Assembly: GCA_964503895.1 (NCBI GenBank)
Contig: CAZDCF010000022.1
Coordinates: forward strand, 1 to 16,498
Source of the DNA: Nitronereus sp964503895
Lineage (GTDB): Bacteria > Nitrospirota > Nitrospiria > Nitrospirales > UBA8639
Length of the DNA: 16,498 nucleotides
Direction: 5' to 3'
Shown: one piece after another, positions 6,951-14,945 of the stretch
How positions within the stretch are numbered: position 1 is the stretch's first letter
How the letters are laid out: every line of letters begins with the position of its first letter
The notes under the pieces: generated by a model
Seen by the model: the letters and a program-made list of their open reading frames with translations, nothing else
The model's database searches: none
Told to the model about the DNA's origin: nothing
Position numbers and translations under genes: made by a program

Positions 6951-7724
6951 ATGAAAATCGCGACATGGAATGTGAATTCAATTAAATCTAGGCTTCAGCA
7001 CGTGATGGATTATTTAAGGGATATAAATCCTGATGTTTTGTTGCTTCAAGAATTAAAATCTCTGGAAGAGAATGTTCAACGGGATGAAATTGAGAATCTA
7101 GGATATAACCTAGCAATCGTTGGGCAAAAGACCTACAACGGTGTGGCCATTCTTGCAAAGCAACCCATTGAAATCGAACAACGTGCTCTTCCCGGCGATT
7201 CTACGGATGAGCAGGCTCGGTATGTTGAAGCTATCATCGGAAAGGTACGCGTGGCTTCAATTTATCTTCCTAACGGAAACCCGATTGAAACAGAAAAGTT
7301 CTCTTATAAATTGTCTTGGATGGATCGATTGATAGCTCATGCCCAAACGCTTCTTAGCTATGAGGAAATCTTTGTTTTGGGTGGCGATTATAATGTCTGC
7401 CCAACGGATGACGACACATACGATCCAGAGGGATTTGCTAGCGACGCCCTTTGTCACCCGGAAATTCGAGCCAGATTTCAAAAACTTTGCTATCATGGGC
7501 TCACAGATGCGCTTCGAGCCTTGCACCCACAATTAGGCCTCTACACATTTTGGGATTACCAGGCCGGGTGCTGGAACAAGGACCAAGGGTTACGTATTGA
7601 TCATTTAATGCTATCGCCCCAGGCTGCAGACCAACTCGTAGCTTCCGGAGTAGACAAAGAACCACGCGGAAAGGAAAAACCTTCCGATCACACTCCTATC
7701 TGGTGTGAGCTACGCGATGACTAA
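6951..7724 (+). CDS. xth: Exodeoxyribonuclease III (AP endonuclease, Xth/ExoA family)
   Basis: The enzyme cuts DNA at abasic sites and trims 3' blocking groups in base excision repair, leaving an end that PolA can extend. The 257-residue protein is full length for the endonuclease/exonuclease/phosphatase fold. Catalytic and metal-binding residues are all visible: N7 (TWNVNS), E34 (LLQELK), Y105 (SIYLPNG), D146 and N148 (GGDYNVCP), D217 (LRIDH), and D246/H247 (KPSDHTP). The ATG at 6951 begins exactly at the family's conserved MKIATWNVNS start, although there is no ribosome-binding site. The neighbour polA acts in the same repair pathway. The gene converges on the PncA-like gene, with 96 nt between them and no obvious terminator hairpin. 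Confidence 0.97.
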   Translation: MKIATWNVNSIKSRLQHVMDYLRDINPDVLLLQELKSLEENVQRDEIENLGYNLAIVGQKTYNGVAILAKQPIEIEQRALPGDSTDEQARYVEAIIGKVRVASIYLPNGNPIETEKFSYKLSWMDRLIAHAQTLLSYEEIFVLGGDYNVCPTDDDTYDPEGFASDALCHPEIRARFQKLCYHGLTDALRALHPQLGLYTFWDYQAGCWNKDQGLRIDHLMLSPQAADQLVASGVDKEPRGKEKPSDHTPIWCELRDD

Positions 7725-7820
7725 GTCTTGGAACCAAACCATATCTCTCCCAGATCTCATGGAAAAATTCAATCATGTGATGAGAATAGTTACAGAGAAC
7801 AGGAAGCTCAAAATGGACGA

Positions 7821-8459
7821 CTAAAGAGAGACACCAAGAGCCATTGAGTTCGAAAGAATGGCCCCGGCTTGTTTCATTTCCTGAAGTGCTTTTTGAGAAT
7901 CCCCTGGTTCCGCGTCGATTCCACGAACACCATCTTCCAGCACTACAACACGAAACCCCAGTTTACATGCATCAAAAACCGTTTGCTTAACGTAATAATC
8001 TGTAGCCAGACCTATTACGAACAAAGTCTGCGCCTCAAGATCTTCAAGTCGATCTTCAAGCGATGTGCCATCGAATCCTGAGCAGGATTCCTTTCTGGGG
8101 TTGGTCGCACCAGAGACTATTAAAGTTCCAGGAGGCATTTTCAAATCTGGATGAAATTGGGATCCCCGTGAACCTTGAATGCAATGAGAAGGCCAAGGGC
8201 CACCCTGCTCTTTGAAGGAACAGTGATTTTCTGGGTGCCAATCACGAGTGGCCACAATGCCAAAACCTTCGGTGGCAAAAAAGCGAATTAAGGCATTGGC
8301 AATGGGGATCACTTGATCCCCCCCCTCCACAGCTAAAGCTCCACCTGGACAAAAGTCATTTTGAAGATGAACGACAAGAAGAACGGACTTCTTGTCTGGT
8401 TGTAGAATTCCAGAACGTGATTTATTTTTGGTCTGGTTTGCCAACTTCGCGAGTTTCAT
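7821..8459 (-). CDS. pncA: Nicotinamidase-family (PncA-like) protein lacking the catalytic triad
   Basis: PncA hydrolyses nicotinamide to nicotinate in NAD salvage, using a Cys nucleophile with an Asp and a Lys, plus a metal held by one Asp and three His. The 212-residue protein aligns clearly with the bacterial family: LQNDFCPGGALAV, TRDWHPENH, WPSHCIQG, GLATDY, and the C-terminal GVRGI...GDS region. The metal ligands are kept (D73, H75, H79, H92). The triad is not. The Asp of V-D-x-Q-N-D-F is H31 (codon CAT, 8367-8369). The Lys of the VxKGTNP motif aligns with G117. The nucleophile Cys of ATDYCV is Y156 (TAC, 7992-7994). I chose the ATG at 8459; a TTG lies directly before it. About 24 residues precede the family's usual N-terminus. 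It may be expressed from the argB operon or alone. Normal nicotinamidase activity is unlikely, and a binding role for a metal or ligand is a guess. Confidence 0.85.
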   Translation of the reverse strand: MKLAKLANQTKNKSRSGILQPDKKSVLLVVHLQNDFCPGGALAVEGGDQVIPIANALIRFFATEGFGIVATRDWHPENHCSFKEQGGPWPSHCIQGSRGSQFHPDLKMPPGTLIVSGATNPRKESCSGFDGTSLEDRLEDLEAQTLFVIGLATDYYVKQTVFDACKLGFRVVVLEDGVRGIDAEPGDSQKALQEMKQAGAILSNSMALGVSL

Positions 8460-8588
8460 CAATGGAATTCTTTTTGAAGTGTAATGCCAAAGTTCTTAAA
8501 GACCATCTAATCAGATCGTTCCAATTTTGTTGATTTGCATTTCGCCATTTTACCGACCACAAAATACCAAACACGAACAAAAAATTAT

Positions 8589-9482
8589 TTATGCAACAAT
8601 CTCTGTTCCAATCCCTTTGTCCGTGAAGATTTCCAATAATATCGCATGGGGAACTCGGCCATCGATGACATGCGCTTTCTGAACGCCTTCCTCGATTCCT
8701 TTCAAACATGATCGCACTTTCGGCAACATGCCTTCGTTAATTGTACCTTTCTTAATCATCCGTTCAACATCTTTTTTTGACAATGTGGAGACATGCCGAT
8801 TTGCTGAATTACGTATCCCCTTTACATCGGTTAGGACCAAAAGTTTTTCAGCTTTCAAGGCCCCTGCCACTGCTCCAGCAACCAGGTCGGCATTGATGTT
8901 ATACGGTTTTCCTTTTCGGTCAACTCCTATGGGCGCAATCACAGGAATAAAGTTATCTTGTTGTAGTTTGGTGACGATATGGGGATCAATCTTATCTACT
9001 TCACCAACAAAACCATAGTCTTCATCTGAATGACTTTGAGCCTCTTGATGTAAACCTTGAGACCAGGCCTTGGCAGAAAAGGGTTTGCAAAGAATAAAGT
9101 TGGCATCCTTTCCGGTCATCCCAATGGCCTTCCCACCATGTTGGTTCAACATGGTGACTATTTCTTTATTGATCGTCCCACCCAATACCATTTCCACGAC
9201 ACCCATAGTCGCTTGATCAGTGACCCGAACCCCACGCTTAAAAGTTGACTTGATGCCGAGACGGGAAAGCATTTGATTAATCTGTGGTCCGCCCCCATGG
9301 ACGATCACTGGATTGAGACCAACGTATTTCAGCAGCACAACGTCTTCGGCAAAACCATCCTTAAGCTCATCCTGAGTCATGGCTGCTCCACCGTATTTGA
9401 TGACGATGGTCTTTCCGGAAAATGCCCTGATATAGGGCAATGCCTCAACGAGCACATCAGCTTTTTTAATTAATCGTTCCAT
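8589..9482 (-). CDS. argB: Acetylglutamate kinase
   Basis: ArgB phosphorylates N-acetylglutamate with ATP, the second step of arginine synthesis. The 297-residue protein has the amino-acid kinase fold: K29 followed by a Gly-rich loop (VIKYGGAAM), the substrate loop VHGGGPQIN (61-69), NINADLVAG (about 195-203), LTDVKGI, and the C-terminal GMLPKV (241-246). The N-terminal helix before the first strand (VLVEALPYIRAF) is the extension found in hexameric, arginine-inhibited enzymes such as that of Thermotoga maritima, so feedback inhibition by arginine is expected by homology. It starts 3 nt after the hslU stop codon, with no Shine-Dalgarno sequence of its own, which implies co-transcription and probably translational coupling. 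No other arginine genes lie in the window. Confidence 0.97.
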   Translation of the reverse strand: MERLIKKADVLVEALPYIRAFSGKTIVIKYGGAAMTQDELKDGFAEDVVLLKYVGLNPVIVHGGGPQINQMLSRLGIKSTFKRGVRVTDQATMGVVEMVLGGTINKEIVTMLNQHGGKAIGMTGKDANFILCKPFSAKAWSQGLHQEAQSHSDEDYGFVGEVDKIDPHIVTKLQQDNFIPVIAPIGVDRKGKPYNINADLVAGAVAGALKAEKLLVLTDVKGIRNSANRHVSTLSKKDVERMIKKGTINEGMLPKVRSCLKGIEEGVQKAHVIDGRVPHAILLEIFTDKGIGTEIVA

Positions 9483-9485
9483 AAT

Positions 9486-10889
9486 TTATAAAATGTATCG
9501 ACTCAAATCCTGATCCTTCACCACATCCTTTAGATGATCCTTTACATAGGCAGCATCGATCACAACTTTTTTCTCTACGAGTTCCTGCGCGGCAAAAGAT
9601 ACGTTCTCAAGCAGCCGTTCGACGACTGTAAATAAACGCCTGGCTCCAATGTTTTCTGTTCGGTCATTGACCTCGACCGCTGTGGCGGCAATCTCCTCGA
9701 TGCCATCTTCTGTGAAGTCGAGCGTGACACCTTCCGTACCTAACAAGGCTTGATATTGCTTCACAAGAGCACTTCTAGGTTCGGTAAGAATCCGAACCAA
9801 ATCCTCCTTGGTCAGGGCTTCTAATTCTACACGAATCGGAAACCTGCCCTGCAACTCGGGAATCAAATCCGATGGTTTAGTCAGATGAAACGCACCTGCG
9901 GCGACAAAAAGAATATGATCTGTACGAACTGGGCCATACTTCGTATTAACAGTTGAACCTTCAACTATGGGCAACAAATCTCGCTGCACCCCTTCACGCG
10001 AAACATCAGGTCCCATATGTTTTTCTTTGCCTGCAATTTTATCGATCTCATCGAGAAACACAATGCCTGACTCCTCAACACGATTGATAGCCTCACGAGT
10101 AATTTCATCCATATCCAGAAGTTTTTGCGCTTCTTCTTGAGTAAAATACTTCAGAGCTTCAGAGATTTTCATGACCCGGTTTTTCTTTTTACCAGGCATC
10201 ATGCCACCCAACATTTCCCGAAGATTATTCTCGATCTCTTCCATCCCACCAATATTAGAAATTATCCCGACTGGTAGGCCCCTTTCCTTTACCTCGATTT
10301 CAACGGTCCGTTTATCCAGGTTTCCTTCCCTCAATTGTTTGCGCAATTTCTGCCTGGTGGAATCGACTTCGCCGATGGACTCTTTTCCGTTTGACTCGTC
10401 GCCGTCATCACGAAAACCTGAAGCCCGTGCTTGGCTCGAGGGAAGCAATAAATCCAAAATGCGTTCTTCAGCAAGGTCTTCTGCTTTGCGCTGCAATCGT
10501 TCAAGTGACACATTCTTGACCATGTTCACAGATTGTTCTGTCAGGTCACGAATGATGGCTTCAACATCTCGTCCGACATAACCGACTTCTGTAAATTTGG
10601 ATGCTTCGATTTTTATAAACGGAGCATCAGCCAGCTTGGCAATGCGTCGTGAAATTTCAGTCTTCCCCACACCCGTCGGCCCAATCATGATGATATTTTT
10701 AGGAAAGATCTCCTCTCGTAGTTCTGGGCTCAACTGCTGCCGACGCCAACGGCTCCTTACGGCAATCGCAACCATCCGTTTGGCATCGCTCTGGCCAATC
10801 ACATAACGATCCAATTCCTCAACAATTTGTCGCGGAGTCATGGCATCAAGTTTTGCGGACTGGGTTGGAGTTTCAGATTTCATAATCAT
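9486..10889 (-). CDS. hslU: ATP-dependent protease ATPase subunit HslU (ClpY)
   Basis: HslU is the AAA+ unfoldase that forms a hexamer and feeds proteins into HslV. The 467-residue protein has Walker A GPTGVGKT (70-77) and the pore loop GYVG (103-106). A variable intermediate domain covers about 110-240. Walker B is IVFLDEID (276-283), and the sensor-2 region is GARRLF (415-420). The extreme C-terminus DLSRYIL is the tail that inserts between HslV subunits to open the protease, so it should form a working pair with the adjacent HslV. The start codon overlaps the hslV stop by 4 nt (ATGA). A second in-frame ATG lies 6 nt later and cannot be excluded. Its length and all motifs are normal. Confidence 0.98.
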   Translation of the reverse strand: MIMKSETPTQSAKLDAMTPRQIVEELDRYVIGQSDAKRMVAIAVRSRWRRQQLSPELREEIFPKNIIMIGPTGVGKTEISRRIAKLADAPFIKIEASKFTEVGYVGRDVEAIIRDLTEQSVNMVKNVSLERLQRKAEDLAEERILDLLLPSSQARASGFRDDGDESNGKESIGEVDSTRQKLRKQLREGNLDKRTVEIEVKERGLPVGIISNIGGMEEIENNLREMLGGMMPGKKKNRVMKISEALKYFTQEEAQKLLDMDEITREAINRVEESGIVFLDEIDKIAGKEKHMGPDVSREGVQRDLLPIVEGSTVNTKYGPVRTDHILFVAAGAFHLTKPSDLIPELQGRFPIRVELEALTKEDLVRILTEPRSALVKQYQALLGTEGVTLDFTEDGIEEIAATAVEVNDRTENIGARRLFTVVERLLENVSFAAQELVEKKVVIDAAYVKDHLKDVVKDQDLSRYIL

Positions 10890-11422
10890 GTTTTGAGCTC
10901 TTCGATCACAATTTCTTTATTTGTGTAAATATCAATGCCACCAGCAATGCCCATGGCTTCCTGAACAATCGCCACTGGAGTCAATGTTGAATGCGCCATC
11001 AAGGCCCGAGCTGCAGCTAAAGCATACGGGCCACCTGAGCCAATTGCCAAAATACCATCCTCTGGCTCAATTACATCGCCAGTTCCAGAGATGATAAAAG
11101 ACTGCTTGGTATCAGCCACAGCCAGTAAAGCTTCCAACCGACGCAGTACTCGGTCCGTTCGCCAATCCTTGGCCAACTCAACGGCTGCGCGTGTAAGATT
11201 TCCTCGATATTCTTCCAGCTTCACATCAAACTTTTCAAATAAGGTAAACGCATCAGCCGTGGCACCGGCAAACCCTGCAAGGATTTTGTCATGATACAAG
11301 CGCCGAACCTTACGGGCATTGGCCTTCATCACCGTTGTCCCAACCGTGACTTGGCCATCAGATCCCATGGCCACGATCCCGTTTCGCCGGACTGCAAGAA
11401 TGGTAGTTGAGCGTATTTTCAT
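10886..11422 (-). CDS. hslV: ATP-dependent protease peptidase subunit HslV (ClpQ)
   Basis: HslV is the bacterial relative of the proteasome beta subunit and forms two stacked hexamers capped by HslU. The 178-residue protein starts MKIRSTTILAV. T6 is the expected N-terminal nucleophile after removal of five residues, a short propeptide also seen in Thermotoga-type HslV. Family features follow: SDGQVT, the K-V-R-R-L stretch, GFAGATADAF, and IGSGGPYALAAARAL. It overlaps xerC by 4 nt upstream (ATGA) and hslU by 4 nt downstream, so the three are very likely translated from one mRNA. Confidence 0.98.
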   Translation of the reverse strand: MKIRSTTILAVRRNGIVAMGSDGQVTVGTTVMKANARKVRRLYHDKILAGFAGATADAFTLFEKFDVKLEEYRGNLTRAAVELAKDWRTDRVLRRLEALLAVADTKQSFIISGTGDVIEPEDGILAIGSGGPYALAAARALMAHSTLTPVAIVQEAMGIAGGIDIYTNKEIVIEELKT

Positions 11423-12402
11423 GCTTTCTTTCCTTTACTCACCTTTGAGACATTGGATGTTTTGTCAGCTCGGGGATGGGCCTGGTCATACACTGCCATC
11501 AAACGATCCGTTGCCAAGTGCGTATATTTCTGCGTTGTCCCCAAAGATGCATGGCCTAAGAGTTCTTGAATCACGCGAAGGTCGGCACCTTCATCCAGCA
11601 AGTGAGTGGCAAACGAATGTCGCAGTGTATGTGGAGTCACGGCACCAACTTGAAGTTGACCCGCATACTGCTGAACGACCCGTTCCACGCTCCTCACCGA
11701 CAACCGGCCTTTCCGATTATTTTGAAACACCGGGCAGTCTTCTGGAAACGAATCGAATTTCGTGCATCTTTTTTCACCAGTGGCTTTGTCCAAAGATAAT
11801 TTAGCTGATCCTAATGCTATGTAATCTTTGATCGCTTCAATGGCTATCTGCCCTATCGGCACAAGCCGCTCTTTCTTGCCTTTTCCACGAAGCCGCACCA
11901 TACCTTCATCAAGATTTACGTCACCCCAGTTCATACCGACCAGTTCACTAACTCTCGCCCCCGTTGAATACAATGTCTCTAAAATGGCTTTATCCCTTGC
12001 TGTTTTTGAACCCGCCTTTTCCTCAGGCAACTCCATCAAGCGGCTCGCATCATCCTTAGACAAGACCCGAGGCAGATGCTGGCCAAGACGCGGGGCACGA
12101 ATATGTGCCGTTGGATTTGTGGTGACCAACTCTCGTTGATTGAGAAATTTATAAAAACTCTTGAGACAGGCGAGCTTTCTGGCTTGGGATGTTTTTTTCT
12201 CTTTCCTTTCAGCTAACCATACTAAAAATTGACGAATAGTCGTAGGGTCAACGCCTCCCGGTTCTGGAACTGCCTCTCCATAACCAATTCGCAAGAACAA
12301 GACAAACTGCCGAAGATCTGACTGATAACTGCGAAGGGTTTCGCGGGAGGCACCCCGCTCAAGATCCAGATACGTTAGGAAAGCGCGAATTGCGTCTTCC
12401 AT
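11419..12402 (-). CDS. xerC: Tyrosine recombinase XerC
   Basis: XerC acts with XerD at dif sites to resolve chromosome dimers before division. The 327-residue protein has an N-terminal SAM-like core-binding domain (about 1-95) and a C-terminal catalytic domain with the full active site: R150 (STGAR), K174 (RGKGKKER), H258 and R261 (HTLRHSFATHL), H284 (LLGHASLGTT) and the nucleophile Y293 (QKYTH). It is about 30 residues longer than Escherichia coli XerC. Much of the extra length is an insertion at about 200-225 between the Lys and HxxR motifs, plus a Lys/Ser-rich tail. The start overlaps the end of trmFO by 28 nt. The choice of XerC over XerD or another Xer rests mainly on the conserved trmFO-xerC-hslV order. 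No mobile element is attached, so this is a housekeeping recombinase and not an integrase. Confidence 0.92.
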   Translation of the reverse strand: MEDAIRAFLTYLDLERGASRETLRSYQSDLRQFVLFLRIGYGEAVPEPGGVDPTTIRQFLVWLAERKEKKTSQARKLACLKSFYKFLNQRELVTTNPTAHIRAPRLGQHLPRVLSKDDASRLMELPEEKAGSKTARDKAILETLYSTGARVSELVGMNWGDVNLDEGMVRLRGKGKKERLVPIGQIAIEAIKDYIALGSAKLSLDKATGEKRCTKFDSFPEDCPVFQNNRKGRLSVRSVERVVQQYAGQLQVGAVTPHTLRHSFATHLLDEGADLRVIQELLGHASLGTTQKYTHLATDRLMAVYDQAHPRADKTSNVSKVSKGKKA

Positions 12403-13691
12403 GCTTGAAATTCATCCATGGCTCGTTGGTGGATTAATCTTCGTTTCTGTTCTTTGTCGCGGATCTTCTTTGGTAAAGGTGGAAACAACCCAAAGTTTGT
12501 GTTCATCGGCTGAAAATGTCGCGCGTCACTCGTCGTAATATAATTAATCAACGCTCCATGCGCAGTTTCTAATGGTGGAGTGACTAACGGTAAACCCGCT
12601 AACCCACGCACCGCATTGATGCCTGCCAATCCCCCACTCGCAGCCGACTCAACATAACCTTCCACTCCAATAATACAACCCGCTAAAAACGTTGTTCCCC
12701 GCATTTTTAGCTGTAGAGTATTCCTCAAAATTTCTGGAGAGTTCACAAAAGTATTACGGTGTATACTCCCAAAACGCAAAAACTCCGCATGTTCTAGGCC
12801 TGGAATCATCTGAAATACCCGCTTCTGCTCCGGATACTTTAACTTCGTTTGGAACCCTACCATGTTATAGCACGAATCGTATCGATTTTCTGCACGTAAT
12901 TGCAGCACTGCATACGGACGGTTCCCTGTTTTCGGATCAACCAATCCGACAGGTTTCATTGGCCCAAAGGTCAATGTTTGCTTCCCACGTTCAGCCATTA
13001 CCTCGATTGGGATACACCCTTCAAAATACGGGACCTTTTCGAACTCTTTGGCTTCCGCCTTCTCTGCCGCCATCAACGCATCGTAAAAGGCGGTATAGGT
13101 CTCTTCATCCATAGGACAATTCAGATAATCCGCACTGCCTTTATCATAACGAGACGCGCGGAAGACCTTTTCCATATTAATGGATTCTGCATCAATGATC
13201 GGCGAAATCGCATCAAAGAACGCCAAATTTTTTTTACTCGTTAGGGCAGTCAGTGACTGAGCTAAGGGCTCTGAGGTGAGAGGACCCGTCGCCACAATGC
13301 AAAGTACATCACTCGGAATCTCCCGAATCTCTTCGCGAATAATCTTTATATTCTGATGAGACTCTAGCGTTCGCGTAATTTCTTCGGCAAAGATATCTCG
13401 ATCCACCGCCAGCGCCGAACCCGCTGGCACCCGAGCCATCTCCGCCGCTCGCATCACCAGCGAATTCAATAGCCGCATCTCCTCTTTCAAAATACCGGGG
13501 GCGCTAATCGGATCAGCAGACCCGAGGGAATTCGAGCACACAATCTCAGCCAAATTACTGGTCTTATGGGCCGCCGTCCCCTGCTTCGGCCGCATCTCAT
13601 ACAAGGCCACCTTCGACCCCCGCTCTGCCGCCTGCCAAGCTGCCTCGGCCCCAGCCAATCCCCCACCAATTATGACCAAATCATCACGCAT
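12375..13691 (-). CDS. trmFO: Methylenetetrahydrofolate-tRNA-(uracil-54-C5)-methyltransferase TrmFO
   Basis: TrmFO makes ribothymidine at position 54 of tRNA, taking the methyl group from methylene-tetrahydrofolate with FAD. The 438-residue protein begins with a dinucleotide-binding GGGLAG (9-14) and an acidic end of strand two (YEMRP). It carries the two cysteines known to matter in the family: C52 in VCSNSLGS and C226 in FEGCIPIEVMAERG. The C-terminal region (GVEGYVESAASGGLAG) matches the FAD-binding closing motif of the GidA/TrmFO superfamily. It is shorter than MnmG/GidA (about 620 residues), which rules that out. It is the first gene of the run, with a good promoter 39 nt upstream of its ATG and a GGAG/AAGGA stretch before the start. 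Confidence 0.97.
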   Translation of the reverse strand: MRDDLVIIGGGLAGAEAAWQAAERGSKVALYEMRPKQGTAAHKTSNLAEIVCSNSLGSADPISAPGILKEEMRLLNSLVMRAAEMARVPAGSALAVDRDIFAEEITRTLESHQNIKIIREEIREIPSDVLCIVATGPLTSEPLAQSLTALTSKKNLAFFDAISPIIDAESINMEKVFRASRYDKGSADYLNCPMDEETYTAFYDALMAAEKAEAKEFEKVPYFEGCIPIEVMAERGKQTLTFGPMKPVGLVDPKTGNRPYAVLQLRAENRYDSCYNMVGFQTKLKYPEQKRVFQMIPGLEHAEFLRFGSIHRNTFVNSPEILRNTLQLKMRGTTFLAGCIIGVEGYVESAASGGLAGINAVRGLAGLPLVTPPLETAHGALINYITTSDARHFQPMNTNFGLFPPLPKKIRDKEQKRRLIHQRAMDEFQAWKTQFALS

Positions 13692-13729
13692 AATTCCTTA
13701 ATTCTCCAACAAAAATAGGGAAGAAAGGC

Positions 13730-13759
13730 ATTCTATGGGGCAAGGAAAAATGGTGTCAA
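13730..13759 (-). promoter_or_regulatory. Sigma70-type promoter for the trmFO-xerC-hslV-hslU-argB operon
   Basis: On the minus strand a perfect TTGACA (13754-13759) is followed after 18 bp by TAGAAT (13730-13735, 5/6). Transcription should begin near 13723, giving a leader of about 32 nt before the ATG at 13691. It is the strongest promoter match that I see in the window. Confidence 0.7.
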
Positions 13760-13936
13760 GGAAAGGGGACGGGAATTAAAAAGACATTTGTAAGCTAGGA
13801 TTCCAGAACAAGATAAACTGAATGCCATCATTTAATCCATAATTCACAACATTTGTAATCGGGAACCCGTCTCGCCTTTTTATAACGTCTGTTTTGTTGA
13901 AGATTTATTATATGCGGGATTTTTCCTAACTCGTTT
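13760..13936. other. Gap between cysQ and the trmFO promoter
   Basis: No gene or terminator hairpin is seen. The 10-mer ACATTTGTAA occurs twice on the plus strand (13784-13793 and 13849-13858), 65 nt apart. This could be chance or a paired protein-binding site. Confidence 0.3.
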
Positions 13937-14776
13937 CTACGCAGGTTGCGGCGTCAAACCCAATTTTTTAGCAATAGGCTCGAGCTCCTTAATCACCTTC
14001 TCATGAATCACCCCATTTGTTGCAACTAATCCACGGATGTTTTTGAGTTGAGTGAGACCATAGGTTAATGGTTCTCCAAGAATATTAGTAAATTGTCCAC
14101 CGGTGGCACGCAGAATGGCATCAGGGCCACAGGCATCCCACAACTTCGTATACGGTCCCGGCTCTATATAAACGTCTGCAATGCCACGAGCAATTAAACC
14201 AATTTTTAACCCAACGCTGCCGGAAGATACTTCCTTCTCCACACCAAGGCCCTTACAAATATTTTCTAATAAGGGATTTCGATGAGAGCGAGAAACCGCT
14301 AACGTTGGAGCAACCGGAGATTTTGATGTGGTGATGGTTAGGGGCGCACATTGACCGTCCATTTCCACCCAAGCTCCTTGCCCCACAACTCCAGCATAGA
14401 GAATATCCCCCTCGGGTCGGTAGACAACTCCGAGTTGGGCGCGACCGTTAATAGCTAGTCCTATCATAACGGAAAACTCCCCATTCTTGGCGACAAACTC
14501 TTTGGTGCCATCTAGGGGGTCGACATACCAAATACGGGAAGCCTTTCGTGAACCATCTGGCTTTTCACTTTCCTCTGCCACCACAATGTCCCGGGGGAAC
14601 GCCTGCTCCAGACCTGCTACAATAAGATCATTGCCTCTTTTATCAGCATCAGTCACAGGATCGTTTGCTCCCTTATAAGAGACAGAAAAATCCGTCGCGT
14701 AAACTTCCATAACTACCTTACCAGCCTTTCTCGCTAAATCCACGGCAACAGACAAATCTTTCGTAAAGTCTTTCAC
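13937..14776 (-). CDS. cysQ: 3'(2'),5'-bisphosphate nucleotidase, CysQ-type (inositol monophosphatase superfamily)
   Basis: CysQ converts 3'-phosphoadenosine 5'-phosphate, a by-product of sulfate assimilation, to AMP. The 279-residue protein has the metal-dependent, lithium-sensitive phosphatase signatures: E68/E69 in VAEES, D86-P-L-D89-G-T (with KEF, typical of CysQ in contrast to plain inositol monophosphatase), and W213-D214 with the ACGPDAI stretch. The KEFVAKNGEFSV region also favours CysQ. Histidinol-phosphate phosphatase or inositol monophosphatase activity cannot be excluded. The start is GTG at 14776. It is preceded by GAGGTG at the right distance (plus-strand 14781-14787), and no earlier start fits. 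It has its own promoter and lies alone between trmFO and rmuC, with no sulfur genes nearby. Confidence 0.88.
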   Translation of the reverse strand: MKDFTKDLSVAVDLARKAGKVVMEVYATDFSVSYKGANDPVTDADKRGNDLIVAGLEQAFPRDIVVAEESEKPDGSRKASRIWYVDPLDGTKEFVAKNGEFSVMIGLAINGRAQLGVVYRPEGDILYAGVVGQGAWVEMDGQCAPLTITTSKSPVAPTLAVSRSHRNPLLENICKGLGVEKEVSSGSVGLKIGLIARGIADVYIEPGPYTKLWDACGPDAILRATGGQFTNILGEPLTYGLTQLKNIRGLVATNGVIHEKVIKELEPIAKKLGLTPQPA

Positions 14777-14808
14777 CCAAACACCTCAAGAAAAGTTGGT
14801 CTATTTGT

Positions 14809-14814
14809 ATTATA
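14809..14814 (-). promoter_or_regulatory. Consensus -10 box upstream of cysQ
   Basis: A perfect TATAAT is read on the minus strand in the context GGTGTATAATAC. It would start transcription near 14802 and give a leader of about 26 nt containing the GAGGTG ribosome-binding site. No good TTGACA lies at the right spacing, so the -35 element is weak or absent. Confidence 0.45.
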
Positions 14815-14945
14815 CACCTTGCCCTCTATATCTCTGCTGAGATTAATCAATTTGAGAAGATATTGAATAATTTCACCAACTAGCTACTGCCCAACTCAAT
14901 CCGCACTCCATAGAACTGCTTATCATCATTTCTATAGTTGACGGT

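Noticed and set aside
8422..8709. 95-codon minus-strand frame spanning the argB end and the gap before the PncA-like gene
   Set aside because: It overlaps conserved argB coding sequence in another frame and gives a Trp/Arg/Asn-rich product without family features.
10171..10581. 136-codon plus-strand frame antisense to hslU
   Set aside because: It is a Ser/Arg-rich shadow of the strongly conserved hslU gene on the other strand.
11419..12402. Tyrosine recombinase as the integrase of a mobile island
   Set aside because: It sits in a conserved trmFO-xerC-hslV arrangement with overlapping reading frames, and no tRNA, att repeats or mobile genes are present.
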